This document shows, one piece after another, positions 47,833 through 61,214 of a stretch of DNA of 64,000 nucleotides. The stretch covers positions 62,001-126,000 of the forward strand of contig JAEUJY010000141.1 of assembly GCA_016794525.1 (NCBI GenBank), in the 5' to 3' direction. The translations under genes were made by a program, and so were the position numbers. Each line of letters begins with the position of its first letter. Position 1 is the first letter of the stretch. The notes beneath the pieces were generated by a model. That model worked only from the letters and a program-made list of their open reading frames with translations. It had not been told where the DNA came from and made no database searches. The stretch is from Myxococcales bacterium. Lineage in GTDB: Bacteria; Myxococcota_A; Polyangia; Haliangiales; Haliangiaceae.

Positions 47833-48016
47833 CGATCCCCATCCGATCGTCAGGCCCCCTGGCCGACGATCCCCATCCGATCGTCAGGCCCCTGGCCGAC
47901 GATCCCCATCCGATCGTCAGGCCCCGGCCGACGATCCCCATCCGATCGTCAGGCCCCCCTAGCCGACGATCCCCATCCGATCGTCAGGCCCGGTCGACGA
48001 TCCCCATCCGATCGTC
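47831..48016. repeat. Tandem array of six short hairpin repeats
   Basis: Six identical 21-bp cores, GACGAT, nine bases (CCCCATCCG), ATCGTC, at 47831, 47865, 47898, 47930, 47965 and 47996, with periods of 34, 33, 32, 35 and 31 bases. Each core is a six-bp dyad. The linkers (AGGCCCCCTGGCC-like) are similar, not unique, and only 10-14 bases long. The 312-base gap up to 48144 holds no gene. Confidence 0.9.
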
Positions 48017-48144
48017 GGGCGACTCCCGGGGCCCGGCCGGGGAGCCAGGCTCCAGATCGGGGCGAAGTGCACCAGCGAGGTGGCAGCGCATCGACCCAAG
48101 GGTCCAGGATCATTGAGGCTGGATCTGGCATCACGCTTGTATTG

Positions 48145-49401
48145 ATGGTGGGGATGCGCACCGCCTCGCTCGTCGCCGCCGGTCTCGGGTTCGCCAGCGC
48201 CGTCCTCGGGGGGTGCGTCGAGACCGCGCCCGAGCTGGGGTCCAACGGCAGCCGGCTGACCTTCGAGGAGTGGAAGGCCAAGCAGTACCGCGAGGCCAGC
48301 GGGCTCTACGTGCTGGACGGCGACGTCGCCATCCGCGACGAGGCGCGGCTGTTCGAGATCTGGAGCGGCAGCCAGCCGGGCCAGCTCGCGGTCTACACCC
48401 AGGGCGGCCAGGACGTGAAGTGGAGCGCGACCCAGCGCAAGCAGCTCACGTACTGCATCTCGAACAACTTCGGCGCCAACAAGTCGAAGGTGGTCACGGC
48501 CCTCCAGGGCGCGGCCGAGGGCGGCTGGGAGATGATGGCCGACGTCGACTTCGTCTACGTGCCGGCCCAGGACGCCAACTGCACCGCCGCCAACACCGCG
48601 GTGCTGTTCGACGTCAACCCGGTCAACGCCAACGGCGAGTACCTGGCGCGCGCGTTCTTCCCCGACAGCCCGCGCGCCGATCGCAACATCCTGATCGACA
48701 GCACCGCGTTCGATCCGCAGCTGACCTGGCCGCTGCGCAACATCCTGGCCCACGAGATGGGCCACACGCTCGGCCTGCGCCACGAGCACACCCGCCCCGA
48801 GTCGGGCGCGACCCAGTGCTTCGAGGACAACCAGTACCGCGGCCTGACGCCGTACGACGCGGCGTCGGTGATGCACTACCCGCAGTGCAACGGCACCTCG
48901 GCCGACCTGTCGTTCACCACGCTCGATCGCCAGGGCATCGCCGCGCTGTACGCCCCGCCCGCGCCGCCGAACCCGGCGCCGATGGCGCAGTTCAACGCGC
49001 CCGCCGACGGCGCGACCGTGCCGGCGACGTTCAACGTCCAGACCCAGATCGTCGACACCGACCTGGCCCGCGTCGAGCTGTGGCTCGACGGCGCGCTGGC
49101 GCAGACGCTGACCGCGGCGCCGTTCAACTTCACCGTGACCAACCACGCGGTCGGCCCGGTGGCGATCGAGGTCCGCGCGATCGACAGCGCCGGCCAGTCG
49201 ACCTCGCAGAACATCAACGTCACCGTCGAGGACGGCGCCGTCGACCCGACCAACCCCGACCCGACCGACCCCGGCGACACCGACGGCGACGGCTACGGCG
49301 ACGAGGTGACCGGCGGCTGCTCGACCGGCGCCGGCAGCTCGGGCGGCCTCGCGCTCCTCGGCCTCGGCCTCGCCGTCGCGCTGCGCCGCCGCCGGCGCTA
49401 G
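48145..49401 (+). CDS. Exported metzincin protease with MYXO-CTERM-like tail
   Basis: A 418-residue secreted zinc protease of the M12-like (astacin-type) group. The zinc site HEMGHTLGLRHEH (about 203-215) has all three His ligands and the Met-turn is SVMHYP. A cadherin/Ig-like beta domain follows (about 280-370), then a Pro/Asp-rich linker and a C-terminal tail GGCSTGAGSSGG, a hydrophobic helix and RRRRR, which matches the MYXO-CTERM sorting signal (Cys, helix, Arg cluster) processed by a rhombosortase. The signal peptide also ends in a possible lipobox (LGGC). The start is ATG 48145 or 48154. Confidence 0.88.
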   Translation: MVGMRTASLVAAGLGFASAVLGGCVETAPELGSNGSRLTFEEWKAKQYREASGLYVLDGDVAIRDEARLFEIWSGSQPGQLAVYTQGGQDVKWSATQRKQLTYCISNNFGANKSKVVTALQGAAEGGWEMMADVDFVYVPAQDANCTAANTAVLFDVNPVNANGEYLARAFFPDSPRADRNILIDSTAFDPQLTWPLRNILAHEMGHTLGLRHEHTRPESGATQCFEDNQYRGLTPYDAASVMHYPQCNGTSADLSFTTLDRQGIAALYAPPAPPNPAPMAQFNAPADGATVPATFNVQTQIVDTDLARVELWLDGALAQTLTAAPFNFTVTNHAVGPVAIEVRAIDSAGQSTSQNINVTVEDGAVDPTNPDPTDPGDTDGDGYGDEVTGGCSTGAGSSGGLALLGLGLAVALRRRRR

Positions 49402-49482
49402 CCCTCGCTGCGACGCGGACGGCTGGCGCGAGGCTGCGCGCTTTGCCAGATTTGTTCCGATACGGACCGACCTATCCGGGCT

Positions 49483-49488
49483 TACGCT
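49483..49488 (+). promoter_or_regulatory. Putative leaderless -10 box (Cys-rich lipoprotein)
   Basis: TACGCT, seven bases before ATG 49496; no ribosome site. Confidence 0.4.
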
Positions 49489-49495
49489 GGCCCAG

Positions 49496-51544
49496 ATGTC
49501 ACCGATGCATCGCACGCTGATTGCCCTGGTCCTCGCCGGAATCGGCTGCGGCACGCCACCGCCAACGGCCGCCACCGACGCGAGCGACGCCGACGCGACG
49601 ACGCCGACAGACGCGACGCCGACAGACGCGAGGCCAACGGACGCGACGCCAACCGACGCTGCCGACGGAGCGGTGGTCGGGCGCTCGTACTACCGCGCCG
49701 CCACGGCCGGCGGGTTCGTCGACTATCCGATCGACCTGTCGACGCGGCCGGTGCGCGCATACGTGCCCGATGGCACCACCGCCGGCTATCAGGTGGTACC
49801 CGGCGTAGGCCGGGCCGATGGCACGTTCGAGATCGTCGGCGTGCCGCCCGGCGTCACGTACATGCTCGCGATCGGAACCGATTACTACGTGACCGATCAG
49901 CGCGCGCTCGATCGCCACTTCAGCCGGCCAGGTCGCCCCGACACGCCGAAGGTGACGCAGCCGACACCCGTCACGTTCGCGCTGACCAACCTGAGCGCGC
50001 TTCCGATCGGCTACTACCCCGACGTCTTCGACGTGATCACGGTCAGCTCGTTCGGGGCGGCCTTCGACCTCGGGTTCGCCAGCCCGTTCGACGCGCCCAC
50101 GCTAGACACGACCAAGGACTGGCGCACCGGCTACAGCCTCGTGTACCCGGGCGGCCCGCCGTTGCCGACCGGTGACGACCTCCACATCTTCCACGCCCGC
50201 GACGACGCGGTCGCCATCGCCGGCGGGCGGAAGGCGTCGGTCCGCACACTCCTCGACTGGTTCGACGCAGGCACAGTCACGCTCCTGGATGGCGCGCCCG
50301 CGACGGTTAGCGGCGCATTCGTCCACGTCCAGGCACCAGTGACTCACTCGCTCTCGGTCCAGGGCTGGGATCGCGCCGCCTACGACACCGCCTACGGCGG
50401 AGCCTCCATCGGCGGGTACGGGGTTGCCCTCATCGCCAGTCCATTCCCCAACACGCTCGGTCTGGGCGCCGACCTCGCGGCGATTGGGTTCTCGGACTGG
50501 TCACGCTCGACCGCGCTGACCGCCAGCCTCGTGGTGCCCTACGCCGATCCGTTCCCCGCCAGCTGGTCGCGCATGCTGGTCGACGGGTACGCGAACTTCC
50601 GCCAGTTCAGCGTCCCCGGCGCCGCGTCGTCGATGTACGTCGCTGGGGGCTTCAAGCGGTTCCGCCTTCGGCCCGCTGGCCCGCCGGATCTCGCGCCCGG
50701 CCTTCTGCTACCGACCGACGTTCGGATCAACGGCGTCGACGCCGCGCCCGGCGGACGCCTGACCTTCGACGGGACGCGACCGGTCGAGGTCCGCTGGACC
50801 GCGGCCGCGGGCGCCACCCAGTACACGGTGCACGTCGTCCAGATGTCGCTCAATGGCACGCGTACCAAGGCCACGGTGCTGGCTGACGTCACGACGACCG
50901 CGACGTCGATCGTCATCCCGGCCGAGACCTTCGCGAACGCCACCTTCGTCGCGTTCAGCCTGACCGCGATCCAGAGCACCAATGCGTACGCCAGCGGGGT
51001 GCTGGTCGAGAACGATCTCCCGCTAACGACCGCGACGGCGATCGGGGGCATGTTCCGCCTGGGCACGACCTGCGGCGATGGCCAGGTCGATACCGGCGAG
51101 GTCTGCGACACGACGTCGGCCTCCGCGACCTGCGACGTCGACTGTACGCCGGTGCGGTGCGGCGACGGGCTCGCCAACGCCGCGGCGGGCGAGGACTGCG
51201 ACACGACGAACGACACGCTGGCGTGCGACCGCGACTGCACGCTCGCGGCCTGTGGTGATGGGCACATCAACCGCACCCGCGAGGACTGCGACGACGGCGA
51301 CGCGATCGACAGCGGCGACGGTTGCAGCGCGGCGTGCAAGTTCAACAACGTCTGCGGCGACGGCGTGGTCCAGGCGGCCGTGGAGGATTGCGACGCCGGC
51401 GGCGACACCGCCCAGTGCGACGCCGACTGCACGTTCGCCGGGTGCGGCGACGGCTACCGCAACGCCGCGGCGGGCGAGCAGTGCGACTTCGAGATCCACA
51501 ACGGCGTCGCCAGCCCCTGCTCGTCCTCGTGCCAGCTCCAGTGA
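49496..51544 (+). CDS. Exported protein with myxobacterial Cys-rich repeats
   Basis: A 682-residue protein. A signal peptide with a marginal lipobox (Cys18) is followed by a Thr/Asp/Ala linker encoded by 18-bp-like repeats (TPTDATPTDARPTDA). Residues about 60-520 are beta-rich with a fibronectin-like segment (RPVEVRWTAAAGATQYTVHV). The last about 165 residues hold five Cys-rich repeats of the DUF4215/myxococcal type (CGDGxxxxGExCD pattern). These proteins are exported and of unknown function. Codon choice differs from its neighbours (more A- and T-ending codons), so it may have a different origin. ATG 49496 or 49505 can be the start. Confidence 0.82.
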   Translation: MSPMHRTLIALVLAGIGCGTPPPTAATDASDADATTPTDATPTDARPTDATPTDAADGAVVGRSYYRAATAGGFVDYPIDLSTRPVRAYVPDGTTAGYQVVPGVGRADGTFEIVGVPPGVTYMLAIGTDYYVTDQRALDRHFSRPGRPDTPKVTQPTPVTFALTNLSALPIGYYPDVFDVITVSSFGAAFDLGFASPFDAPTLDTTKDWRTGYSLVYPGGPPLPTGDDLHIFHARDDAVAIAGGRKASVRTLLDWFDAGTVTLLDGAPATVSGAFVHVQAPVTHSLSVQGWDRAAYDTAYGGASIGGYGVALIASPFPNTLGLGADLAAIGFSDWSRSTALTASLVVPYADPFPASWSRMLVDGYANFRQFSVPGAASSMYVAGGFKRFRLRPAGPPDLAPGLLLPTDVRINGVDAAPGGRLTFDGTRPVEVRWTAAAGATQYTVHVVQMSLNGTRTKATVLADVTTTATSIVIPAETFANATFVAFSLTAIQSTNAYASGVLVENDLPLTTATAIGGMFRLGTTCGDGQVDTGEVCDTTSASATCDVDCTPVRCGDGLANAAAGEDCDTTNDTLACDRDCTLAACGDGHINRTREDCDDGDAIDSGDGCSAACKFNNVCGDGVVQAAVEDCDAGGDTAQCDADCTFAGCGDGYRNAAAGEQCDFEIHNGVASPCSSSCQLQ

Positions 51545-51590
51545 GTCCGGGGCGACCGCGCGCTGCGGCGCCGGTCACACGACGCGCCCG

Positions 51591-52316
51591 TCACGCCGGC
51601 TGGTCGCGGCGCAACGCCTCGAGGATCTCGAGCTGGAGGTCCTGGAGCTCGACCATGCGGCTCCACTGCTGGTGCAGCAGGTGGTCGAGCTTCTCGTGCA
51701 GCGCCGCGACCTCGAGCTCGGCCTTGAGGTTGATCCGGTAGTCCTGGGCGGCGCGCGCGCGATCGATCTCGGACATGCGGCCCTGCGACATCATGATGAT
51801 CGGCGCCTGGATCGCGGCCAGGCACGACAGGATCAGGTTGAGCAGGATGAACGGGAACGGATCGAACGCGCGCAGGGCCAGCGCGGTGTTGACGATGCAC
51901 CACACCAGCAGGAACGCGCCGAAGCTCAGCACGAACTTCCACGAGCCGCCGATCTGGGCCACGCGATCGGCGGCGCGCTGCCCCCGCGTCTGCGCGCCGA
52001 CGTCGTCGAGCCGATCGGCGACCGCGGCGTGGGTCGCGGCCCGGACCGCGATGTCGTGCTCGACGTCGGTGAGCTCGCCCTGCTCGCGCTCGAGCTCGGC
52101 CCGCGCGCTGCGGATGCGGGCCTCGGTGAGGCACGGCCCGCACACCATCGCGTCGGCCACGGCGTCGCGATCGTAGGTCAGCCGCGCGGCCAGCGCCGGC
52201 GGGACGACCGCGATCGGCCGCGCCGGCCGATGCTCGCCGCAGACGGCGCACACGCTGGCGTGATCGTGCCCGGACGCCGGGTGGCGCGTGCGCCTGGAGC
52301 GGAGATCGCTGGTCAT
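51591..52316 (-). CDS. DUF1003 membrane protein (241 aa)
   Basis: A 241-residue protein. The N-terminus has a CxxC pair (CAVCGEH, Cys23/Cys26) and a second one (CGPC), so a small zinc knuckle is likely. Two membrane helices (about 130-150 and 155-178) form the DUF1003 core (WKFVLSFGAFLLVWCIVNT, DPFPFILLNLILSCLAAIQAPIIMMSQ), and a coiled coil ends the protein. The family is of unknown function. ATG 52316 has CACGCT six bases upstream, a near-match of the TANNNT boxes. Confidence 0.87.
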   Translation of the reverse strand: MTSDLRSRRTRHPASGHDHASVCAVCGEHRPARPIAVVPPALAARLTYDRDAVADAMVCGPCLTEARIRSARAELEREQGELTDVEHDIAVRAATHAAVADRLDDVGAQTRGQRAADRVAQIGGSWKFVLSFGAFLLVWCIVNTALALRAFDPFPFILLNLILSCLAAIQAPIIMMSQGRMSEIDRARAAQDYRINLKAELEVAALHEKLDHLLHQQWSRMVELQDLQLEILEALRRDQPA

Positions 52317-52351
52317 GGCGACAGCGTGGCAGATCGCCGGCGGCGCGCCGC

Positions 52352-52708
52352 TCACGTGGCCGCGGCGCAGGCGCCGGTGATGCTGACCCGCGCAGGCGGG
52401 TCGATCAGCGCGGCGACCGCGCGGTGCAGCGACGCCGCCTCGGCGGCGCGGGCCGAGGCCTCGACCTCGAGCGCCAGCCGGGCCAGCGCGCGGAAGCCGT
52501 GGCGATCGGCGTCGTCGGCGAACCGCGCCGCCGCGGTCACCGCGTCGGCGTCGCGCGCGGCCGCGGCCAGGCCCGACAGCGCCGTCGACAGCCGCGCGCC
52601 GCAGGCGCCGCGGGGCTGCGCGCGCGCCGCCGGCGTGGCGCCGAGGGGGATCGCGAGGGCCGCGACGAGCACGGCCCCGAGGACGCTCGCACGTTGGCGC
52701 GGCAGCAT
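52352..52708 (-). CDS. Small exported hypothetical protein (118 aa)
   Basis: A 118-residue protein with a signal peptide (about 1-30, ending ARAQ) and a mature Ala-rich helical part with two Cys (ACGARL and GACAAAT) that may form a disulfide. GGAGG precedes ATG 52708, and the gene follows the 81-residue gene by nine bases, so they are co-transcribed. No family recognised. Confidence 0.6.
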   Translation of the reverse strand: MLPRQRASVLGAVLVAALAIPLGATPAARAQPRGACGARLSTALSGLAAAARDADAVTAAARFADDADRHGFRALARLALEVEASARAAEAASLHRAVAALIDPPARVSITGACAAAT

Positions 52709-52717
52709 GGCGGCCTC

Positions 52718-52963
52718 CTACTTGGTCGCGGGCGCCGGGCTCGGCGCCGGCGCGGCCGGGGTGGACGGGGTGGACGGGGCGGTGGTCGGCGTCATCGCGG
52801 CGCCGGGCTTCTTGGTCGACTTGGCGGCGCGCGACTTGTGCACCTTGGCGACCTTGGTGCTGTGGGTGGCGCTGGTGGTGGGGGCCTTGGTCGGCGGCGC
52901 GGCGGCGGCGACCAGCGGCATGGCGACGAGCGAGGTGACGATCAGAGCCTTCAGGGTGCGCAT
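52718..52963 (-). CDS. Small exported Lys/Thr/Pro/Ala-rich protein (81 aa)
   Basis: A signal peptide (about 1-22, MRTLKALIVTSLVAMPLVAAA) followed by a low-complexity tail with Lys, Thr and Ser clusters and a Pro/Ala end. Such tails are found in wall-binding or DNA-binding exported peptides, but the function is unknown. The site GGAGAAG precedes ATG 52963. It heads a two-gene unit with the 118-residue gene. Confidence 0.6.
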   Translation of the reverse strand: MRTLKALIVTSLVAMPLVAAAAPPTKAPTTSATHSTKVAKVHKSRAAKSTKKPGAAMTPTTAPSTPSTPAAPAPSPAPATK

Positions 52964-53114
52964 CGGTCTTCTCCTGTCTGAAGTGGGTTGCGTCTCGACG
53001 CCCGTGCATCAGTGCATCGGTGGTGCCAGCGGGCGATCGCGTCCTGACGCGCGGCGACGCCGATCGTGGGGCCGCTGGCGCGGGGCGATCTGCCCCGCGG
53101 GGCGATCTGCCCCG

Positions 53115-53600
53115 TCACCGATCGAGCCCGACCGCGGCGCACGCCGCCGTGGCCAGCACGTCGAGGTCGACCGGCTTGTCGAACAGCATCGCGCCGAGCC
53201 GCGCGGCCTCGGCGTGGGCCTCGAGATCGCCGAACCCGGTGATGACGATGACCGGCAGCGCCCAGTCGACCTGGCGCAGCAACGCGACGATCTCCAGGCC
53301 GGTGAGGCCGGGCATGCGGATGTCGGTGATCACCAGCTCGACCGCCGCCGGCTCGTGGCCGGGCTCGACCAGCAGCTGCGCCAGCTCGAGGCCGGTGCGC
53401 GCGGCCATGACGCGGCACCCGTGGCGCCGCAGCTTGTGGCACAGCAGCTGGCGCAGCTCGTCGTCGTCCTCGGCGACGATCACCAGCGGCGCGACCGCGG
53501 CCGATCGCGGCGCGCGGGTCGGGGGCACGATCGCGGGACGTTCGGCGGGACGTTCGGCGGGACGTTCGGCGGGACGTTCGGTGGGCGCGAGGCGAGACAT
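53115..53600 (-). CDS. Stand-alone receiver (CheY-like) with ERPA-repeat N-terminus
   Basis: A 161-residue response regulator with no output domain. The N-terminal 35 residues are disordered and contain four ERPA repeats encoded by a perfect 12-bp repeat. The receiver has the acidic triad (EDDDE), phospho-Asp in ELVITDIRMPGLTG, Thr in IVITGFGD and Lys in LFDKPVDL. It probably relays phosphate to or from the kinase encoded in the same cluster. A GGAGG site precedes ATG 53600. It lies 53 bases after the NtrC-type gene on the same strand. Confidence 0.88.
   Translation of the reverse strand: MSRLAPTERPAERPAERPAERPAIVPPTRAPRSAAVAPLVIVAEDDDELRQLLCHKLRRHGCRVMAARTGLELAQLLVEPGHEPAAVELVITDIRMPGLTGLEIVALLRQVDWALPVIVITGFGDLEAHAEAARLGAMLFDKPVDLDVLATAACAAVGLDR
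53534..53581 (-). repeat. Four perfect 12-bp tandem repeats in a coding region
   Basis: CGGGACGTTCGG occurs four times in a row on the plus strand and encodes the ERPA repeats on the minus strand. Being a multiple of three, changes in copy number would not shift the frame. Confidence 0.85.
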
Positions 53601-53653
53601 CGGGACCTCCTGCCCGACGCCAATGCACGCCGCAGGCCGACCGCGCCCCGCCG

Positions 53654-55011
<1,358 letters not shown>

Positions 55012-55015
<4 letters not shown>

Positions 55016-56427
55016 GGCATGGGCAGGTATACCGAGAACTCGCTGCCGGCGCCCGGGGTCGAGTCGACCTCGACCCAGCCGCCGTGATCCTCGACGATGC
55101 CGTGGACGACCGACAGCCCGAGGCCGGTGCCCTGGCCGACGTCCTTGGTGGTGAAGAACGGCTCGAAGATGCGGTCGCGGACCTCGGGCGGGATGCCGGC
55201 GCCGGTGTCGGTGACGGTCAGCCGCGCGCAGCGCGTCGCGCCCGCGCCCGGGCGCGGCGGCGCCGCGACGACCTCGTCGACCGCGAGCGCGACCTGGCCG
55301 TGCGGCGGCGTCGCGTGGATCGCGTTGACGACCAGGTTGGTCACGACCTGGACCAGCTGCCCGGCGTCGCCGCGCACGACGACCGGCGCCCGCGGCGCCG
55401 GCGCCGCCAGCGCGACCTGGGCCTTCTTGGCGGTCGCGGCCAGCAGCCGCTCGGCCTGCGTCGCCGTCGCCACCAGGTCGACGTCGCCGCGATCGGGCGC
55501 GCCGCGGCGCGCGAAGTCGAGCAGCTGCCGGACGATCGTCGTGATCCGCCGCGACTGCTCGCCGATGATGCGCGCGCTGTCGGCGATCTCGTCGCCCGCG
55601 ACCTCGCCCTCGCGGATCATCTTGGCCCGGCCCTCGATGACGTTGAGCGGCGTGCCCAGCTCGTGGGCGATGCCGGCCGACAGCCGGCCGACGGTCATCA
55701 GCCGGTCGGCGTGGCGCAGCTGCTCGACCGCCGCGACGCGGGCCTCGGCCTCGCGGGTCGCCCGCGCCTGGGCCCGGGCCAGATCGTCGGTCATCTCGTT
55801 GATCGCCCCAGCCAGGTCGCCCAGCTCGTCCTTCTGGCGCAGCGCCAGCGGCGCGGTGAAGTCGCCGGCCGCGACCCGCTGGGTCTTGGCGATCAGCGCG
55901 CGGGTCGGCCGCGCGATCAGCGCCAGGCCGAGCGCCGACACCACCGCGGCGGCGGCCAGCAGCGCGGCCAGGCTGGCGATCGCCGCGCGCCGCTTGGTGC
56001 CGTGGACGTAGCGGCGCTCGGCGTCGAGCCCGGCGGCGACGTGGATCGCGGCCGGCCGGCTGGCGACCTTGAGCGGCACGTAGGTGTCGAGGCGGCCGGC
56101 GACGTCGTCGCGGATCGCGCCCGGGCGTCCGGCCGCCAGCGCGCCCTGCAGCGCCGCCGGCGCCTGGGCCTGCGCCACCACCTCGACCGCGATGCCGGCG
56201 TGGATCTGGTTGGCCGACGCGATCGCCGCCGCGGCGCCCGGCGCGTCGCCGACCTGCATCGCGAGGTCGTGGGTGTGGGCCACCAGCCGCGCCACCAGCA
56301 GGCTGTCGGAGCGCAGGTCGCGATCGAACAGGTCGCGCTCGCGGCCGAGGTTGAGCCACGCGGTCACCCCCAGCGCGATCGCCATCGTGACGACGAACGC
56401 GAGCAGGAACCGCGCGGTCAGCCGCAC
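55012..56427 (-). CDS. Membrane sensor histidine kinase
   Basis: A 471-residue two-helix sensor: membrane helix (about 7-27), a periplasmic region (28-150), a second helix (about 152-172), a HAMP domain (172-225; IARPTRALIAKTQRVAAGDF), HisKA with the H-box GIAHELGTPLN (phospho-His about 258) and HATPase_c (NLVVNAIHATP, DTGAGIPPE, GTGLGLSVV). It is the partner of the NtrC-type regulator whose gene overlaps its end by ATGA. Only four bases separate it from the DUF1338 gene before it, so all lie on one transcript. The ligand of the periplasmic domain is unknown. Confidence 0.93.
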
Positions 56428-56431
56428 GGCG

Positions 56432-57229
56432 CTACCGCCGGACGTCCGTCGAGTGGAACAGCTTGTCGGCCGAGGTCGGCACGAAGCCCTCGAACCGCTC
56501 GCCGGACGGCAGCGGGTAGCGGCGCGCGAACTCGTAATAACAGGACGGCACCGCGAACCGGCCGTCGGCGAAGTCGACCGCGATCGGCTCGGCGCAGGTC
56601 GACGACTGCTCGAGGTGATCGGCCGGCGTGCCCTTGATCAGCCCGCCGGCGCGGTTGAGCTCGAAGCCCTCGGCCGCGAGGAAGGCGTTGACCGCGGGCA
56701 GGTCGGCGAAGGTGCGCAGCCGGCCGACGTCGACGGTGAAGTGGTTGACCCGGAAGCCGAACGCGGCCACCCACGCCGCGTACTCGCTCACCGCCAGCAG
56801 CCGCTGGTAGGTGGCGTGATCGATCGCCCACGGCCGCCCGGCGTACGGCAGATCGGCCCGCGCGGCGAACCCGGCCGGCAGCGCCGCCACCAGGCCGTCG
56901 AGGATCGCCGCGATCGCCGGCGGCAGCTCGTCGACCACCAGCTCGCTGATGAACACCTTGGGCAGATCGCGGTCGGGGTGGCGCCAGTACGACGCCCACA
57001 GGTGCTTGTCGTCGAAGCGGTAGTCGTCGACCTTGGCCCAGCCCAGGGCCTCGAATCGCCGCCCCAGGGTGAACCGATCGATGCCCGGCCGCCCGAACGT
57101 GCGCAGCGCGACGTGGTCGTTGACGATGACCTCCCCCCGGGCGGTGAACAGCGCGTGGACCCGCGCGGCCTGCGGGGTGAGGGCGGTGTAATCGCGCCAC
57201 AGCGCGTCGAGGAGATCGGCGGGAGTCAC
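56432..57229 (-). CDS. DUF1338 family protein (2-oxoadipate dioxygenase/decarboxylase-like)
   Basis: A 265-residue enzyme of the VOC-related DUF1338 family, which includes HglS, the Fe(II) 2-oxoadipate dioxygenase/decarboxylase that makes D-2-hydroxyglutarate in bacterial lysine catabolism. The metal/substrate residues fit: His39 and Arg43 in NDHVALRTF (same His-x3-Arg spacing as the known enzyme), His163 in FRVNHFTVDV and Glu233 in YYEFARRY. It is shorter than the about 460-residue HglS, matching the small bacterial/plant subgroup. The start is GTG 57229 with TATAGT six bases upstream, the best leaderless box in the window. It is the first gene of an operon with a sensor kinase and two regulators. 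Confidence 0.83.
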   Translation of the reverse strand: MTPADLLDALWRDYTALTPQAARVHALFTARGEVIVNDHVALRTFGRPGIDRFTLGRRFEALGWAKVDDYRFDDKHLWASYWRHPDRDLPKVFISELVVDELPPAIAAILDGLVAALPAGFAARADLPYAGRPWAIDHATYQRLLAVSEYAAWVAAFGFRVNHFTVDVGRLRTFADLPAVNAFLAAEGFELNRAGGLIKGTPADHLEQSSTCAEPIAVDFADGRFAVPSCYYEFARRYPLPSGERFEGFVPTSADKLFHSTDVRR

Positions 57230-57235
57230 GCGCGG

Positions 57236-57241
57236 ACTATA
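57236..57241 (-). promoter_or_regulatory. Putative leaderless -10 box (DUF1338 operon)
   Basis: TATAGT on the minus strand, six bases before GTG 57229; no ribosome site. Confidence 0.5.
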
Positions 57242-57242
57242 G

Positions 57243-57295
57243 CCGAGCGCCAGCGAGGCTACCCCGGACCGAGCGCCAGCGAGCTATCTCGCTGG
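57243..57295. promoter_or_regulatory. Direct repeat and palindrome between divergent promoters
   Basis: CCGAGCGCCAGCGAG occurs at 57243-57257 and 57269-57283 (26-bp period), and CCAGCGAG-CTAT-CTCGCTGG (57276-57295) is a perfect dyad overlapping the second copy. The region lies between the -10 boxes of two divergent genes, as expected for an operator; the binding protein is unknown. Confidence 0.5.
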
Positions 57296-57315
57296 GTCTC
57301 CGCGGTCCGAGCTGC

Positions 57316-57321
57316 TAGACT
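57316..57321 (+). promoter_or_regulatory. Putative extended -10, leaderless (second giant kinase)
   Basis: TAGACT preceded by TGC, six bases before GTG 57328; no ribosome site. Confidence 0.45.
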
Positions 57322-57327
57322 CAGGGC

Positions 57328-61029
<3,702 letters not shown>

Positions 61030-61034
61030 CGCTT

Positions 61035-61214
61035 AGGGCCCCCGAGTGGGGATCTCGGTCGGTTTCGCAGCCGATGCATCCCCGGGGGCGGCGTTGCCGG
61101 CTCCGGTGCTCGGGTCACGTCCGACGAGGACGCTCCCCTCCGCTCCTCGCCGGCGCCTTGCCCGCGGGGCGCCTCGACTGCGCTCCTCGACCAACATCCC
61201 CACTCGGGGGCCCT
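61035..61214 (+). repeat. Core-and-arms inverted-repeat element, copy 2
   Basis: A 180-bp element starting five bases after the giant kinase stop. Its arms are AGGGCCCCCGAGTGGGGAT (61035-61053) and the exact complement at 61196-61214, touching the stop codon of the convergent gene. The core matches copy 1 at 10.5-10.7 kb, as described there. Confidence 0.8.

Noticed and set aside
47831-48016. Possible CRISPR array
   Set aside because: The spacers are only 10-14 bases, similar to each other, and no cas genes are present; it is a tandem hairpin repeat.
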